A stretch of DNA of 64,000 bases from Ustilago trichophora. Taxonomy: Eukaryota; Basidiomycota; Ustilaginomycetes; Ustilaginales; Ustilaginaceae. Under the pieces are notes generated by a model. The model saw nothing but the letters and a program-made list of their open reading frames with translations, was not told the origin of the DNA and did not search any database. The stretch spans positions 496,001 through 560,000 of the forward strand of contig OOIN01000016.1 of the NCBI GenBank assembly GCA_900323505.1. The letters are read 5' to 3'. Positions 61,601 through 64,000 of the stretch are shown here, in pieces. The position numbers were made by a program, and so were the translations under genes. Each line of letters starts with the position of its first letter. Positions within the stretch are counted from its first letter, which is position 1.

Positions 61601-64000
61601 CTGAGCATGGTCGGGATCAGCTGCGGTGTCCGAGGCGCCGAGTGAAGAACACGGGCAGAGAGGTAGTCACTGCTGCCGTTCGGAGCTTGGCCCGACGAGC
61701 TGCGAGGATCACGATGATCGATCGCGAGAGGCGTAAAGGGCGATGGCGGCATCGAGAGTTGGACTGGGAGAAGACGTGGTGCTGCCGGGAAGTCGCGGAA
61801 TGCGCTGGCCTTACTCGAACCTTGCGACGAAGGTCGCAACAATGGAGAAGAGATGGGAGGCAGATCGGGTGAGGCCAATTCATCGTCTGGGATCTGACTT
61901 GGGTCGAGGGGCTCAAACTCGAAGACGGTATTGAGCTGCCTTCCAGTTGCATCGATCGAATTGGTCCGCGATCCACGACGCGACAGCACGGCTTTTCGCA
62001 ATGCTGGTGACATGAATGGGCTGGCCGAAGTAACTGCCGGACTTTTGCGCATGTCGAGATCAGCGGCAGTTGTAGAAGTGGCGGCAGCAACAGAGGGTGG
62101 GTTGGTTTGTGTTGCCTCCAGCGTTGTGTCAGCGTCGTCACCCTGCGATGCGCCTGCCGGCACAGGCGCTTCGTGGTCTAGAATAGTGATAGGTCGGACA
62201 GCGGGCGACTTGGACATCTGAACGAGAGAAGCGCTGTCTGTTGAACCGGATCGAGCACGTGGCAGATGCTGTGGCTCGGTGTAGCTACGGAGAAAGGGTG
62301 GCGGTTGCCCAAATTGCCTACTGCTTCCGTGAACGCGCCTTGCAGATGTCTCTGCTGCATGCGCTGCTTTGACAAAATTGGTGAGCGCCGTAAGAGGACC
62401 CACTTTGTGAGCGGGACGATTGCGAGCGGCGAGCTTTTCGGCTTGCTTTCTTGCCTTTTCACGTTCGCGCATTCGACGCACTCCGAGTAGGCCTTCGAAA
62501 CTGGATGCATCGCTGCCGTGATCGTCAAGCAGGGGAGGTGGCAGGAGCAAAGCGCCTTCTTCAAAGCCATCGCCCGGCTTGGATCGCCATGATGAGCCGC
62601 CCTGCCATGCTCCAGGCATCGCAACGGGGCTAGGAGGAGCTTCGGGGAGCGTTTGGTCGTGGTATGCCGAGCCGATGCCAAACTCCGACTTGGAGAGCTG
62701 CGTGAGCCTTGGACGACGACCAGCTTTCAGCACGATGGTGTCTGGCAGCCGAGCTGAGTCGGTGCTACCTGAAGTCACAGGGAACGAGCTAATCGGGTCT
62801 ACCTTCAGCTCGGCGTTGCTATCGAGCTCTTGCAGCTGGGTGTTGAGCCTCATAATTGACGATGCTCTCTCCTTGCCCTTACCGCCAGGCCTGTAGTTGT
62901 CCATCTGGAGCAAGGTGGATGGTGTTTGCTTGCGGCTGACCGTACCGACTTCGAAGCTGAGGCCTCCTCGTCTGCTGCGAACTTTGGAGAATCCATCGTG
63001 GCTGTTTTCGACCACGGCGCCTTGACGAGTAAGCATCTGGTGCCACATTTGAGCTCGACGCTCGGCAATGGTTGCGCCATTCTTGGATGAAGATGCTTTT
63101 GACTGTTCGCGTTGCGGCAGCTGAAGACGCAGCCCTTTTTTGCCCAACGAGCCCAGCGCGCTGGTCCAGGCCTGAACGCTGTTCTTTGGCGCGGCCTTCC
63201 CTTTTCCGTCTGTCGTGAAGCCATTGGATGCATGGACGTCTCTGCTTGAGCTGTCATCATCATTGTCTCGAGCGAAGGATAGGTTTGCTACCCTTCCTGA
63301 ACTGTCCTTTCGCAGCAAAAGCGCGCCTAGTGCTTCTATGGCACTTCCATTGCTGGGTCGCTTTCGTTGGGGTTTCCTTCTTCGGAGGCTTCCGAGCGGT
63401 TCGGAGGATCCCGATGGCCACGGGTATGGAGTATGCGATTGTCGAGCATCGGCAGGCATTCCTTGCGGTGATCGAAGGATGTCCCAATGGTCGGAAGACT
63501 CCGGTGCGTAGTACATTTCGGAGCGTGAAAGGATGGCAGAGACTGTGACATAGCGTGCGGATGGCGTAGCTGCCAATGGTGGGGGCACGTCCTGTTGTTC
63601 TTGGTCTGGTGACGCTTGCTTGTCGGTGCATTCTGGAGATTGATGTTGGACTGTATGCGGTGTCTGCTGGTGGTCGTCCTTGCCTATGCTGACGGACTGC
63701 GCATGTGAAGGGGTGAAATTGGGGCTGTTCTCGGGGTATGGAGAACTTGGAGGCGAGCCCTCCAGCCGGAAGGATGAAGGCGCAGCACTCAGTGCTGGAG
63801 AAGCTGCGACAGGGTGTGAGAAGTCCGTGCCTGAAGCAGCATTGCGCTTGAGGGGCGATATGCGCTCTATGGATGCAGACTTGCTGGTGGAGAAGCCTTG
63901 TGCTGGTGGAAGTGGGGAGAGCTCGTCAAGATCAAGGTCCGGAAGCTCTGGGCGCTTCGAAGCCGCCGTGACATGGCTATCCGAGGCCTGCGTCGCTGCT
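58687..64000 (-). CDS. Large class 3 lipase (diacylglycerol lipase-like), N-terminus beyond window (more than 1770 aa)
   Basis: The frame ends in TGA at 58687-58689 and stays open to the right window edge. The first possible start-like codon (GTG at 63588) is only an internal valine; the Ser/Pro-rich frame continues upstream without a break, so the gene is 5'-truncated. The first 900 residues seen are disordered, with repeated motifs such as LPPSPWTP and MPPSPFTP. Membrane segments lie around GGIVAIFVHTFGLVVFVAAHL and VLWFLRWMVYNL. The alpha/beta-hydrolase part has VVCVAVRGTQSFSDIIVDL (oxyanion region), FRCHAGIWRAAKAL and the nucleophile elbow MFCGHSLGGAIAS (about 59504-59530). This is the pattern of fungal lipase class 3 / sn1-specific diacylglycerol lipase-like membrane proteins. 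Catalytic activity is likely; physiological substrate unknown. Confidence 0.88.
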   Translation of the reverse strand, partial: AATQASDSHVTAASKRPELPDLDLDELSPLPPAQGFSTSKSASIERISPLKRNAASGTDFSHPVAASPALSAAPSSFRLEGSPPSSPYPENSPNFTPSHAQSVSIGKDDHQQTPHTVQHQSPECTDKQASPDQEQQDVPPPLAATPSARYVTVSAILSRSEMYYAPESSDHWDILRSPQGMPADARQSHTPYPWPSGSSEPLGSLRRRKPQRKRPSNGSAIEALGALLLRKDSSGRVANLSFARDNDDDSSSRDVHASNGFTTDGKGKAAPKNSVQAWTSALGSLGKKGLRLQLPQREQSKASSSKNGATIAERRAQMWHQMLTRQGAVVENSHDGFSKVRSRRGGLSFEVGTVSRKQTPSTLLQMDNYRPGGKGKERASSIMRLNTQLQELDSNAELKVDPISSFPVTSGSTDSARLPDTIVLKAGRRPRLTQLSKSEFGIGSAYHDQTLPEAPPSPVAMPGAWQGGSSWRSKPGDGFEEGALLLPPPLLDDHGSDASSFEGLLGVRRMREREKARKQAEKLAARNRPAHKVGPLTALTNFVKAAHAAETSARRVHGSSRQFGQPPPFLRSYTEPQHLPRARSGSTDSASLVQMSKSPAVRPITILDHEAPVPAGASQGDDADTTLEATQTNPPSVAAATSTTAADLDMRKSPAVTSASPFMSPALRKAVLSRRGSRTNSIDATGRQLNTVFEFEPLDPSQIPDDELASPDLPPISSPLLRPSSQGSSKASAFRDFPAAPRLLPVQLSMPPSPFTPLAIDHRDPRSSSGQAPNGSSDYLSARVLHSAPRTPQLIPTMLSLPPSPWTPYGDPSTTHASPMIHLHLNTSSSSLRLPPGTPRLVPTHIEILPSPFPTSAHSRRGSLTYDSPQGLRAIGTARSPLTGPATDFTTFAALRNSETAASDSKPLENATQPAELPNGTAEAKKSAKNSKDEGTLRLTPSSMLVAAQSMHDLSMQSSNGRSDSSEAQPTASTLNGISASDGDRRPRSASQSRRPSGQGAIHVDSSGRQRSFVLWFLIGDLGLRSSSSTLKTQGDNTGKEAEADYGGIVAIFVHTFGLVVFVAAHLVDLAYSTYERVSLVLWFLRWMVYNLTGRTVLAQCIVEAYGFIQAEWATVAIEDHEEKGSKKSLDHDGHRKPKGLTRWQVMRGLVELYCLHSVTRERYLAEGAGLKQLNGWRKPSKQVRRSSKPRGSDRVDIGAHRAASRAALGDKRRSWAQQQGSELADEGDELQIRINDGGKENGDVQTQWSSRDTQLNEGEDDSYEDDDSSDDEMIVTNRGDDILEFAKTPRLDAARPGQASSGYFGRAYDFMTSPQVGASHPDSVNRDLRPFKETNRDLVRTIKWCGRLAISAYGLHVHIVDLPPTFTPSGERFSRQTFAYLSRLNADDVLHADIQTLDADADYSPTFYVVRDYVRKVVCVAVRGTQSFSDIIVDLELQTEEIELPQVQPEPGEEFRCHAGIWRAAKALVSPQSKLFATLRQALAENEGFGVMFCGHSLGGAIASAAALLLAEYFIPDGAEPDSGTWVTNMSSGLPARRPIRAVSFASPVTMTADLATRAALGSVPLVTTVVLGSDVIPRVGHGQVRELRRVLGALSRVRRRHAMASSEGQDDARVHILRSYWDWRSISMAEDADDVMLHRKERIEEQLWSLRREVESDLYAAIKARLDAQSTAGSCIPPSPWVGPQQRDEAPLHALATRRQELDTATLRSEAAQGGPLVPPGRCIWINNNQIYHVESPLAFFSLPELRSDMFAAHFPAAYEEAILELRT

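Noticed and set aside
1..64000. tRNA genes, CRISPR arrays, transposase genes and telomeric repeats
   Set aside because: Scanning by eye for B-box-like GGTTCGANTCC, regular direct repeats, transposase or reverse-transcriptase motifs and TTAGGG-type arrays gave nothing convincing; a dedicated tRNA or repeat search was not possible.

Overview
The window looks like a chromosomal segment of a basidiomycete smut fungus (Ustilaginaceae type: Ustilago, Sporisorium, Pseudozyma or relatives). The evidence is compact, mostly intron-poor eukaryotic genes, short GT-AG introns that restore known fungal proteins, long low-complexity Ser/Gln/Pro stretches, and eukaryote-only families (BUD31, HRQ1, RCK2/SRK1 kinase, YIH1/IMPACT, RMD1/SIF2). 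The species cannot be fixed from the sequence alone.

Region 1 (1-12.7 kb) is a head-to-tail array of seven paralogous genes, all on the + strand, the first cut by the window edge. The intact ones encode proteins of about 436-488 residues. Each has a signal peptide followed by a short S-[RQ]-P-x-G motif, a second short motif (GF-x-W...G-[WL]-S-P in its best form), a long variable Pro/Ser/His-rich linker, and a conserved C-terminal region of about 250 residues. This is the typical look of a tandemly amplified smut effector family. From memory it resembles the Ustilago maydis Eff1 family, but that was not checked. One copy (9.1-10.5 kb) has its signal peptide in a different reading frame from its body. 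A secreted GH16 glucanase-like enzyme (12.9-14.1 kb, - strand) borders the array.

Region 2 (15-46 kb) is mostly housekeeping: a histidine phosphatase, an M50-like membrane metalloprotease, an F-box-like protein, YIH1/IMPACT, a tiny three-exon I9 protease inhibitor, a PLP1/TXNDC9 phosducin-like protein, a mitochondrial-type rhomboid, an RMD1/SIF2 protein, a group II PLP decarboxylase, a SAM methyltransferase, the HRQ1 helicase, BUD31, an RCK2/SRK1 stress kinase with a 1.3-kb intron and about 3.5 kb of gene-free sequence upstream, and a probable proteasome-assembly chaperone.

Region 3 (46-64 kb) starts with a secreted gamma-glutamyltranspeptidase. It is followed by a second, unrelated pair of small secreted paralogues (48.5-50.4 kb, - strand), which is a candidate undescribed effector family, and a patch of short CCGGCGGTATCG-type repeats. 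After that come an unrecognised 625-residue protein, a GST-like protein, a split BTB protein and a very large class 3 lipase whose 5' end lies beyond the right edge.

The most interesting biology is the secreted complement: the tandem array with its duplicated promoters and frameshifted member, and the separate small secreted pair. Exon joins were worked out by hand from splice signals and reading frame. Family names come from recognition of motifs, not from a database search.
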